A stretch of DNA of 64,000 nucleotides from Warburgia ugandensis (lineage: Eukaryota > Streptophyta > Magnoliopsida > Canellales > Canellaceae), in NCBI GenBank assembly GCA_035236585.1, contig CP141127.1, positions 63,903,495 through 63,967,494 on the forward strand, read 5' to 3'. The stretch's first letter is position 1, and each line of letters starts with the position of its first letter. Under the pieces are notes generated by a model that was not told the DNA's origin, made no database searches, and worked only from the letters and a program-made list of their open reading frames with translations. The translations under genes and the position numbers were made by a program. Shown here one piece after another: positions 1 to 10,140 of the stretch.

Positions 1-518
1 TTAATTTCCAACACCAAGCACTTTATGCTCACTTGATTTTTCAAGAACCTGACTAGATTTTTAGATTGCTTAGTTAATGTTAAAGTAAGATTTCATGCTT
101 TAGGATTTGCAAAGTAGTTGATTAGTGCATGTTTCCTTAGGTTAGTTACTTAATTTCATGTTTAGGAAAGTTGCTAAAATTTTCATTTTTGGGAAGTTTC
201 ACTTTAGGAAACTCCTTAGTTAGGAAAGTCATAAAATTAGAAGGTTTTCAATTAGCAAAGTTTATTTTTAGAAAGTACATGTTTTAGGATATTTTTTAGT
301 TTTATTATGTTTCTAATTTTTACATAATTTTCATTTCCATGTGTTAATTTCCATACTTACATTAGAAGAAAAATCTCTTAAATCTTGGCTAGGCTAGATA
401 GTTTAAAGTAGAGGCCACTAACATCACAATCATTTGATTCCTCATGGGATCGACCTCCTCGCTTGAGAATACTACAATCAATTCACGCACTTGCAAGTTT
501 AACTTTAAAATCACAATA
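1..518 (+). repeat. 5' LTR of element A, 3' part only
   Basis: Near-copy of 6170-6665, including the GATCGACCTCCTC block and the terminal TTTAAAATCACAA. The LTR began upstream of the window; by comparison with the 3' LTR, roughly the last fifth is visible here. The end is set just before the primer site. Confidence 0.85.
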
Positions 519-524
519 AGTTTT

Positions 525-541
525 TAGCGTCGTTGCCAGGG
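525..541 (+). other. Primer-binding site, tRNA-Asp type (element A)
   Basis: TAGCGTCGTTGCCAGGG, a few bases after the LTR. It matches the Athila/Tat primer site TGGCGCCGTTGCCGGGG (complement of the plant tRNA-Asp 3' end) at 14 of 17 positions. All three differences are transitions (G to A, C to T, G to A). Confidence 0.85.
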
Positions 542-1696
542 AATCACAATGTTTTGTGTAGTGGACAATACTTTTGATTATTTTCCTCTAGTTTAAGTTT
601 AGGAGTGCATTAATTTAGGATTTTGCATTATTTGTGCATTTATTTTCTATTTTTCTCATATTGACCAATTTCTTTGATTTTTGTGTGAGAAAAATCAGCA
701 AAGGAGTGGGGACAATCATATGGGCCATGGCTTCATCAACATAGATTAGGTTTTCATTGCTTTCCTAGATTATGATTTGAGTGAAACTTGTAGTGAAGCT
801 CATTGTATTTTGCACTTTATTATTTAATTTTAAATGGGTTGTAATAATACAAGGCAAGTGTGGGATATGGTGGCCCACACCTTATCTTCATCAAAAACCC
901 CATTGTAAGTATCACTCACTTTCATTTTATTTTTCTAGTTAGTTGCATTTTGTGTAGAATTGCATTTGGATGGTAGAATAAATCATATAGGCTAGGATCA
1001 TTCACTTTGTTTGTTGCATCTTTACTTAGGGTTGTTGAATTAGAAAGCACCTTTTTAACTTTGGTTGGATAGGATAGAGGTTGCATTAGTTTGCTTTTAT
1101 TTTTCATTGCATATTAATTGCTTTATGGTGGAATGGAATTAATTGTATTAAGGTTCCCATAGGAACCCATATAAGATAAGGAATGAAGTTCACCACTAGC
1201 TCCTTGGCCCACTTAGGAATCATCCAACATCCTTGAATGTCATGATCCCAACTCTTGAACATTAATTAAAATCAATTAGAAAGAGACTTACAATATTGAG
1301 CTCATATTGCCCTTTTTAGAAGGATACAATCTATTATCACTCTAGTAGCTTCTGAGCACTGTGAGTATAGTGGGTGTCTTAAAATGCAAGAGATTTTTTC
1401 GCTTCTTCTGTTGACATTAGTTGAGGTCTAAACACCTCCTAACATGAGGATTGTCTTAACTATTTCGACTAGAACCCAATTGGTAAGTAGTAGTCAAATT
1501 CGGATAAAAGGAACAGCTATCTAGATCTAAGTCTAAGAAGTTACCACCTGTGTAGTAAGAAAAGATAATCAAGACACTGCTCAATTAGTAGATACTAATA
1601 GGATTTGATTGTGCATCATTTAGTATATGACTAACATTTAGGTTTCATATAGTTAGGGTTTTTCCCTTCATACTTAAAGAAAAAAAAAGTACCCAT
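542..1696 (+). other. 5' untranslated leader of element A
   Basis: No coding frame. Blocks here recur in the leaders of B (minus strand, about 40700-41740) and D (about 45807-46700). Examples are the GGCAAGTGTGGG segment near 850, the GAGGTCTAAACACCTCCT segment near 1425 and the segment ending in AACTGGTAAG-like sequence near 1480. The shared leader ties all three elements to one Athila-type lineage and may hold packaging or dimerisation signals. Confidence 0.6.
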
Positions 1697-3393
1697 TTGT
1701 TGTATATAATGATTAGTTTTATTGTATATAAAGTTGAGTACAATGGCCTATTAAGAAGGGGTAGAAAACCATTATGCTACTATTTTAGTTCTAAGCCATT
1801 ACCTTATGAGGATAGAAATGAGATCAAAGCAAGATATACTCCTTATTTGTCCAATAAATTGGATAATATAATTGGTAAGTAGGATAAGATAATAGCTAGG
1901 ATGGACAGAATGGATAGTTAAATGGATAGGTTCCTTAAGCAAAATAATGATATGATGATTCCTATATTGAGTCATATCACCACCCTCAGTGTAATAATGA
2001 CTGTACCTATTATGCCCCAAAATATCTCCCTCATTCATGGCCAAACTAGCTCCAACTATAATAAATACTATCAGGAGCTAGTGGATGCATATAATGCATT
2101 CACATACACTAGCAATGACTTCTATCTGGGGAAAAATTATAATGAATGAGCTAGGCATCATGAACAACCATAGTCTTAGGATTACTAATATCAAAAAGAA
2201 CCACAATGGTCCCACCTTGGTCAACACTACCATCATTATCAAGAATATTAGGGTCAACCATCTTGGATTCAACCTGCTTAGCCCTTTTTTAACTCTCCAA
2301 TGCCACAACAATACCAACCCTACAAGTCATTCCCTCTACAACATGAAGGATCACCATTAGAAGAGAATATGCAGCAAATTTGTGAAAGAATATATCAAAC
2401 CTTGGCTTCCATTAAAAAAAGGAATGAGGAAATGAAACATGAGAGGGAGGAATGGTTAGAGAAAATGAAATAGTAAGGGAATATTCTGATAGAAACATTG
2501 TTACATTTATAAAAAGGACTGAGGAATTCAAACTAATTGGGGATAATGAATAGCCATCTATTAAGATAATACGATGAAAATTTCCTATGATCATTTTGAG
2601 CCACAAAGTCCACAACCATCCATAGAAATCTCCCACTTAGATATACTCAAGCGATGTTCTAATCATTGTTATAATTATGATGAAGAGACTTCCAATGATG
2701 AAGAAAATGAAATTGTAGAAACAACCAATTTAGATAATCTAGAATCGTGTCCTACTTATTTTTATGGATTTGATGAAGACACATCCGTTGACGAGGTGAA
2801 CAAGTTGTTGACACTGTGCCTTTAATGGACACTTCTCAATGGCAAGCTATAGTAAATTTTGAAATTCCAATTAAGCCTTGCAATTTCTATGACATACTTG
2901 ATTGGGACCTACAAACCTTATTTGAACAAACATCGAATAGTAATATAAGCCTAGTTGAAAGCTTACCTATGCCCATAAAATAGGAAGAAGAAGAATTAGA
3001 TGATGTACTAACCCTATATCAACCAACTCTAGGGTACACATTAGAAGAGAATAAGGGTTTAAGCCTAACCATGCCCCTGCCTCTAGTATTATAAGAACAA
3101 CCTTTTAGAGAAGGGCAGAGTTAGCTTATGCCCCAATTTCAAGACAACATAAGGGAAATGGAGGAAATAGATGAGTTGAATATAATGGCAAATGGTATCC
3201 CTAAATTTGATCTAGATTGGGACAATTCATGTGGAATTGATCTTAAGAAATTCACAATATTTCAAGATGTCATTGTATTACCACTGCCTCAAAATATAAG
3301 GAGGAGAAATTATATTGACTACAATGAAATTTTGAAGAAGGGGGATTATCAATATGATTCCTCACAATTTAAAATCATGGTGATCTTTGTGTG
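1697..3393 (+). pseudogene. Unrecognised acidic Tyr/Pro/Gln-rich protein of element A (decayed)
   Basis: I do not recognise this protein. Seen: a chain of open segments (1697-1882, 1922-2149, 2574-2825, 3128-3394) with TAG/TAA/TGA codons and shifts between them. The N-terminal part is basic and ends in a short stretch with regularly spaced hydrophobic residues. The middle (about 1980-2360) is rich in Tyr, His, Pro and Gln. The later part is acidic, with SCPTYFYGFDEDTS-like runs. Order and wording match the minus-strand frame of B at 39414-40560, for instance SCPAYFYKINEGTS there, then QWQA, YTL and QPFR motifs in the same order. There is no CCHC knuckle, protease, RT or integrase motif. Two independently decayed copies with the same order argue for a once functional coding region. 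It could be a highly diverged gag-like structural protein. The start is uncertain. Confidence 0.6.
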
Positions 3394-3462
3394 ATAATGA
3401 TATCACCACCTAAAATTTCAGGGTGGAGGCAATATATAGACTACTGTGAGGTTCTGAAGTGG
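3253..3462 (+). repeat. Tandem duplication of a segment of about 115 bp near the end of the element A frame
   Basis: A unit with GATGTCATTGTATTACCAC, a purine-rich stretch, then ATATTGACTACAATGAAATT is followed by a diverged second unit containing ATATAGACTACTGTGAGGTT. The first copy encodes a NYIDYNEILK motif. Element B has the same two-unit arrangement on the minus strand (about 39095-39290), so the duplication predates both insertions. Confidence 0.6.
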
Positions 3463-4180
3463 TATGAGAAATTTGTCATTTCATTCTTAGGGTTAGGATT
3501 AGGAGAAGTATGGCTTAGATATGGTTATAAATGAATAGGGAGTTTGGTAGAATGTAACATTCTTAGTACTTGATAGCCTTTCATAAGGTTATTACTATTT
3601 CTCCTAAGTTATCATTCTTTTGTATGAAATATGTGAGACTTTTGGACTTGATAAACAACATTCTACTCACATATTAATGATAGATTTACACCTTTAAGAG
3701 TGACTTCTTTCTGAGCGTCAAGTATATCCTATGAGAATTGAAGTCAACACATACATTTGGATGGTAATTTAGTCATATTTGATTGGAAAACTATAATTAT
3801 ATATCAACTATAGCACACACTCACCTTCTGAAGTTTAATGAAATAATGGGATATCTTTAGCATAAGGGTAGGATTTTGAACATTTTTGTGTATCTTTATT
3901 AACATGCTGAAGTTAGGTACTTAATATAAGCTAAATAAAAGAAATTTTTTCTTAGATGAGTAAAAATCTTCATAAATTTTTTAGAATTCTATGGGTATAT
4001 TCACTGCAAACTCTCATGAGGCATAACTCATCCACTAGGATTAACCAAAGCATTTAAGGGCTTGCTACATAAGCTAAATGCGATCATGAGTACTTAAGAA
4101 AGTGACACTTTGTACCAGTTTTTTAAAAATAAATTTTTTCATGTTTTGCTTAGAACTAGCAAAATACTAGTTCAGGGGTG
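3463..4180 (+). other. 3' untranslated region and polypurine tract of element A
   Basis: Non-coding. It resembles the D 3' region just upstream of its 3' LTR, including ATTCACTGCAAACTCTCATGAGGC near 4000. It ends in the polypurine tract TTCAGGGGTG at 4171-4180, directly before the LTR. This tract primes plus-strand synthesis in LTR retrotransposons. Confidence 0.7.
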
Positions 4181-6665
4181 TGATAAGTGTCTAATTTTTC
4201 AATAAAACTATCTAATTAATTACTCATGTGTAACAACTTAGAAGGATAAATTAAGTTTTTTGACTAAAATTCATAATACATGTAATTTTGACCTAATGAA
4301 GAAAAAGTTCAATATTTTGTAGGTCTAGAAGCTAATCCCACCAGAGTATGTGATTAATTATATTTTTAAGATTTAATTAGAGTTTGTACTTTTGTAGGAA
4401 ACAAGATGAGGATTCGACAAATAAGATTGATCGACATGAAAATTGAAGATCCAGATCAAAAGATTGAGTCAAAGCTTAAAAGTCATCAATCCAAAGGTTG
4501 AGATCATCTTAGGGCAAGCATTGGATGCAATAAAAAGAGCTAAAGGTGACCAAAGTTGGCCCATGAAGTAGGCCATGTGTTCCCACCACCTTTGCATGGA
4601 AGCCATGTAAGCCACCTTAGCCTAATTCAAGCCATGAACATGGTGACAAGCTAAGGAATTTAAGCAACTCAAATAAAGGAATGGAGCCATGAGGTTAAGC
4701 TAAGAGAGCAATCTAAGCCAGCCATGAAGCTTAGCCAATGGAGCCTTCAAAGTTAGTCATCGAAGCCATATAAGCTAAGCTAAATGGAAGGACATGATTA
4801 GAGGAAAATCAAGAGGATTACCCATGAGATTCTTAGGGATATTTTGAAAAGAATGAAGGAAAATTTTATTAGGATAAGTTGGCAAGTGGACTAATAGGAT
4901 TAGACCCTTATATTTTCATGTTTTTCAAACCTTTTTATCACTTTCTACCTTATCACCAAATAGCACCATGAATTTGACTTTCAATTTAAGAGTCCTACCA
5001 TTCTTAGACTCCACCTTCCTAAACTCCCATTCAAACTACCCAACAAATCCCAACCTCTTGGGAAACTACCTAGCCAATCAAAATTTCCACCTCATATTCA
5101 TTTCTTATCCTTTCCCACCAACTTTTTTTCTCCCACTATCTCCTTTTCTCTCTTACCTCATCACCCAACCTAACTTTGCATTTTTTAAGGGATTTTGACT
5201 TCTTCTTCTTTTTTTTCTAAGGGGGATGCCTCCTTCTAAAAAGTAGGAACCTCCCCCTCCCTTACTTCTTGAAAGGGCAGCCACAAATCCACCTTGTTTC
5301 CTCTTTAGAAACCCTAGCTTCTCACTCATCTTAGCCATCCAAAATTGCATGTTTTCATCCCTACTGCACCTTATTATAAGGACACCAAGGAAAAATAGGA
5401 GAAAAACTACAGAAGGATAACAAAAACATAAGTTAAGGGACTCTTTTCCTCTTAGGAAAAAAGATGCCTCCTACACTTGGAGGAGGACATCATCTTCCTA
5501 ACTTTCCTTCTTCCATTGTTTTTCTTGGATTTTCTCTCCTTTTGGGTGGATGGTGCTCTTTCCCAAAGTGTGTGGGCATCTCCTTAAGTTTTCCACACCT
5601 TTCTTTAGTCTTTTAATTCTTGTTTGATAGGTTGGTTGGTTCTCTTTTAATTTTCTTTTCTTAGCTTGAGCTTTACTTCCATTGTTATTAGTTAATGTTT
5701 TTCAATTCCATTATTCTTTTTTGCTTATTGATTAAGATCCAAGGTTAATTTTCTCTTCAAGTGATAGCCAAGGGAAGTCACCTTGAATCTAATCCTTGTC
5801 CTTGCTTTTCATTACTTTTAGATCTTTAATTGTTTCATTTAAATCCTTTCTTGCCTTCCATAGAGTTCTTCAAGCTTACCTTGAGTTTCTAGTGGAATTT
5901 TCCTTCAATTTTACGCATTCCTATTCATGATTGATAGTTTGAAAAATTGAAGAAGGATTAACTTGTAGTTGTAAGTGGATTAAGATCAAGCGGATTTCAT
6001 TGTAATAGGATTTTAATTTCAATCCATGTTGGTGTCTACTAGTTAATAGTTTACATTCTTGAATGTTTGCTTACATTAGAATTGATTAATTCCATGTTCT
6101 TCATTTTCTATTGAGTGAATGATTCAACTACTATGTTGTTGGAATTTCTTATCATGGTTTGTTTTGTTTAATTTTAAGGACTATGCACTTTATGTTCACT
6201 TGATTTTTCATGAGCCCAACTAGATTTTAGATTGCTTAGTTAATGTTAATGTAAGATTGTATGCTTTAGGATTTGTAAAGTAGTTGATTAGTGCATGTTT
6301 CCTTAGATTAGTTGCTTAATTTCATGTTTAGGAAAGTTGTTAAAAATTGCATTTTTGGAAAGTTTCACTTTAGGAAAGTCATAAAATTAGAAAATTTTCA
6401 ATTATGAGAGTTTATTTTTAGAAAGTGCATGTTTTAGGATTTTTTAATTTAGCATCTTTCTAATTTTTGCATAATTTCCATTTCCATGTGTTGATTTCCA
6501 TCCATAGATTAGAAGAAAAATCTCCTAAATTTTGGTTAGGTTGGATTGTTTAAAGTAGGAAACATTAGCATCACAATTGTTCGATTCCTCATAGGATCGA
6601 CCTCCTCACATGAGAATACTACAACCGATTCGTGCGCTTGCAAGTTTAGCTTTAAAATCACAACA
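4181..6665 (+). repeat. 3' LTR of element A
   Basis: It begins TGATAAGTGT and ends CACAACA. The last 500 bases repeat 1-518. The first 500 bases align by eye with the E1 LTR on the minus strand below 59965 (same TTTGACCTAATGA and TTAATTAGAGTTT blocks), so A and E1 are the same or sister families. The length of about 2.5 kb suits Athila-type LTRs. A weak TATA-like stretch lies near 5376. Its open frames are short and unconvincing. Confidence 0.85.
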
Positions 6666-6817
6666 CATAAGATATTAGTAATTCATAGTATTAAGTATAC
6701 ATACACAATCCAAGTCTATAATAAGGGTAACATTCAAGGTATTGCTAAACTCTACCAATGTTAGTTCCAAACCCGGATTAAAAAGGAAGGGATCTTGTGT
6801 TAGGTGCTATCCGAAAA

Positions 6818-7084
6818 GGGAGAAGTTGAAGATGATTTTGTTATTTTTTTCCTTCTTGCAACTAAATATGCATTTGTATATTACTTTGTAAGGAAGAAAT
6901 GAAAATTATCTCTAGCTTCTTAAAAGTATGGCAACCCTTGCGTCAGTTGCCAACCGGTAAGGGAGAAGTTGAAGACGATTTTGTTATTTCTTTCCTGCTT
7001 GCAAAAGAATATGCATTTGTATATTAATTTGTAAGGAAGAAATGAAAATCATCTCCAACTTCTTAAAACTATGGCAACCCTAAT
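6818..7084 (+). repeat. 143-bp tandem repeat in the LINE 5' leader, each unit with an inverted repeat
   Basis: The unit starts GGGAGAAGTTGAAGA at 6818 and again at 6961, a period of 143; the second unit is incomplete. Within a unit, the left arm GAAGTTGAAGACGATTTTG with TTATTTCTTTCCT is the imperfect reverse complement of the right arm AGGAAGAAATG with AAAATCATCTCCAACTTC. This gives a stem of about 30 bp around an AT-rich loop. The second LINE in the window has a related arrangement (62970-63160). Confidence 0.75.
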
Positions 7085-7117
7085 ATGACATGAATAAAAA
7101 ACTGACATTCCCTCAAG

Positions 7118-7325
7118 CTAGGGCGTTTCCCATAAGCGACGTGTTGTAGCAGACCCCAGGTGCAGTGAAAAATGAGCAAAGGTTTCTAGGGAATTCACTT
7201 GGAAGTGACGTGCTACATCAGATTCTAGGAGTAGAGAAAAATGGACAAGGGTTGCTAGAGCATTGCCTAGGAAGCAATGCACTGCATTAGAACTCGGGTG
7301 TAGTGAAAAGTGGACATTGGTTCAT
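7118..7325 (+). repeat. Three diverged copies of a 69-bp repeat at the LINE ORF start
   Basis: Units near 7128, 7197 and 7268 share an AAGCRAYGYRYTRCATCAGA-type core, then GGTGYAGTGAAAA and a GCTAGRGCAT-type end. The second LINE has the same three units in an open frame. In this copy the frame is broken, and the open segment begins only at 7303. Confidence 0.7.
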
Positions 7326-10140
7326 GCCATGGAGATCGAGAAGGATGCTGATAAATAGGATATCTCAAGAGCATAAGATTTGTATCACTACATGGAATAT
7401 AGGGACATTGACAGGTAAGAGGTTAGAATTAGTAGACATGATGAAACGTAATAGAGTCAACATCGCTTGTTTCCAAGAAACCGAGTGGAAAGGGTCTAAA
7501 GCTAGAGAAATTGATGGGTATAAATTATGGTATGTAGGAAAGGATAATAACAGAAATGGCAATTGAATAATAGTGGATAAAGAATTAAAGGACAAAGTTA
7601 TAGATGTTAAAAGAATCAGTGCTAGAATTATAATAATAAAACTTGTTCTAGGAGAGTAGATCATAAATGTTATAAGTGCATATTCACCACAAGTAGGTTT
7701 AAAAGATATAATCAAGAGATAGTTTGAGAAGATATGGAAGGAGTCATGTAAGAAATTCCCAACACTAAGGGGATATTTATAGGAGCAGACTTAAATTGCC
7801 ATGTAGGAAAAGAAAAGGAAGGATATGATAGAATATATAAAGGGTATGGTATAGGTGAATGAAATGAGATAGGGGGAACTATCCTCAATTTTGCTTTGTC
7901 ATATAACCTGGCCCTTGCAAATACACTCTTTAAGAAGAGGGATGAACACTTAATAACCTTTAAAACTGGACTTCATAAGAGCCAAATAGACTTTTTCTAT
8001 TTAGGAATACTAAATGATCAATGTATAAGGATTGTAAAGTGATACTCGGTGAGAGTTTAACCTCACAACATAGGATAATGGTTATGGATATCCATATCAA
8101 AAGATGGAGAAAAGGAAATGAACTTAATAGGTATCTAAAAACTAGGTGGTGTAACTTAAAAGGAGAGAAAATAACTTTATTCACAAATAAGTTAATGGTA
8201 GAAGGAAACTGGAAGTATGAAACAGAAGTAAACACCATGTGGATTAATATTGCTGCGTCCATTAAGAAAGTGGCAAAAGATGTCTTAGGAGTATTTAAAG
8301 GTAAAAGGAAATTATTAAAGGAAACGTGGTGGTGGAGTGAAATAGTGCAAAAAGTTATTTAAGAAAGATGGATGTCTTTTAAAGCATGCCAAGACTAGAA
8401 ATAATGAAAACTATGAACAATATAAGAATGCTAAAAAGGTTCCTAAGAGAATAGTAAGCGAGGCTAAACTTAAGGCGTATGATGAGCTCTATAATAGACT
8501 AGGAACAAAAGAAGGTAAGAAAGATGTGTTTAAACTTACAAAAGTAAGAGAACAAAAGGGTAAGGACTTGGATCATGTTAGGTGCATTAGAAGCGATGAT
8601 CAAAAGGTATTAGTCAAAGATGATGAGATCAAACAAAGGTGGGAAACATACTTTCAAAAATTGTTAAATGACAATATAGGGATTGAAAATACTATAAATC
8701 TAAATAACATTGGATATTATAGATATGAACGTAGGATTAGAATACCTGAAGTGAAAGAGGCTTTGAAAAAGATGAAATCAGGAAAGGCCATGGGGCCCGA
8801 TTGTATACTAATAGAAGTTTGGAAGCATATGGGGGATATTGGGCTAGTTTGGTTGATCAAGTTGTTTAACAAGATTATAAAATCAAAGAAACTATTTAAT
8901 GAGTGGAGGAAAAGCTCTACCGTACCAATTTATAAGAATAAAGGAGACATATAGAGTTGTACTAATTATTAAGGGATCAAACTTATGAGCCGCACTATGA
9001 AACTTTTTGAAAGAGTGATTGAAAAGAGGCTACGACATGAGACAAGTGTCTCAAAGAATTAGTTTGGTTTTATGCCTGAGAGGTCTACCATGGAAGCTAT
9101 TTTCTTACTAAGACAATTGGTAAAGAAATATAGGGAGAGGAGGAAAGACCTTCACATCGTCTTTATTGACTTAGAGAAAGCTTACGATAGAGTCCCTAGA
9201 GAGTTAATATGGAGGATGTTGGGTGAGAAAGAGGTTTCACGAGGCTATATAGACATAATTAAAGATATGTATGAGGAAGCGGTAACAAATGTTAAGACCA
9301 TTAGTGGTGAGACCACTGATTTTCTTGTCATTGTAGGATTGCACTAAGGATCAGCATTAAGCCCATACCTTTTTAAGTTGGTTATGGATGAGTTAACAAA
9401 ACATTTGCACAAGGAGATTCCATGTGTATGCTATTTGCAAATGATATAGTCTTACTTGTTGAGACAAGGGAGGGTGTAAACACAAAGATAGAGTTATGGA
9501 GAGATGCATTAGAATCTAAAGGATTTAAAATCAGTTGAACTAAGACAAAATATATGAATTCAATTTTTGCAAGGAGAGGAGTAGGAGTGGAACACTAGTC
9601 AAGATTGATGACCAGGAAGTCCTGGTAAAAGGCCACTTTCGATACTTAGGGTCAATGATTCATGAGAGTGGAGAGATTGGGAGAGAGGTTACCTAGAGAA
9701 TCCAAGCAGGTTAGAACAAATGGAGATGTGGATCTGGAGTTTTGTGTGGTCGACAAGTGCCACTCAAACTAAAAGAAAATTTCTATATGACGACCATAAG
9801 GCCAGCGATGCTCTATAGATCAAAGTGTTGGGTAGTTAAGGAACAACATGCTCATAAGATGAGCATCGCAGAAATGAGGATGTTGAGATGGATGAGTGGT
9901 TAGACAAGAAAGGATAGAATTAGGAATCAAAATATTAGAGAAAATTTAGGGGTAGCACCAATAGGTAATAAGATGAGAGAGATTAGACTTAAATGATTTG
10001 GACATGTCCAAAGGAGACCAAAAAGGGCACCTGTTAGAAGGAATGAGGCAATGCAAGTAGAAGGTTCTAAAAGGGCAAGGGGAAGGCCCAAAAGAACGTG
10101 GATAGAAGTGGTGAGGAAAGATTTAAAAACTTTTGACTAA
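7303..10140 (+). pseudogene. RTE LINE endonuclease-reverse transcriptase, decayed
   Basis: The endonuclease segment (7303-7566) has TTWNIGTLTGK and QETEWKG, followed in other frames by GADLNCHVGK. The RT begins in 8526-8954 (SGKAMGPD, LFNKI, YKNKGD) and continues in 9072-9347 (FGFMPERSTMEAI just before, DLEKAYDRVPRELIW within). The catalytic FADD box reads FAND (AAT at 9440-9442), a G-to-A change in the first metal-binding Asp. Several stops and shifts separate the segments, for example TAG at 8952 and TAA at 9345. The family enzyme nicks target DNA and reverse transcribes its own RNA; this copy cannot be active. Confidence 0.85.

Larger units (their letters stand above)
1..6665 (+). mobile_element. 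Element A: non-autonomous Athila-type LTR retrotransposon (left end outside window)
   Basis: Direct repeats at 1-518 and about 6170-6665 are the two LTR ends. A tRNA-Asp-type primer site follows the first and a polypurine tract precedes the second. The 3' LTR starts TGATAAGTGT and ends CACAACA, ends shared with the D, E1 and B LTRs. The 3.7-kb interior contains no reverse transcriptase, integrase or protease that I can find. It has one decayed reading frame (1697-3393) shared with element B. The element lies in the left LTR of G; G sequence resumes at CATAAGAT (6666). Its left target duplication is outside the window. The architecture (long LTRs, no pol) is that of a large retrotransposon derivative parasitising Athila-like elements. 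Confidence 0.8.

Noticed and set aside
6818-7084. Possible CRISPR-like or satellite repeat
   Set aside because: Only two units, in a LINE leader; no spacer pattern and a plant-type context.
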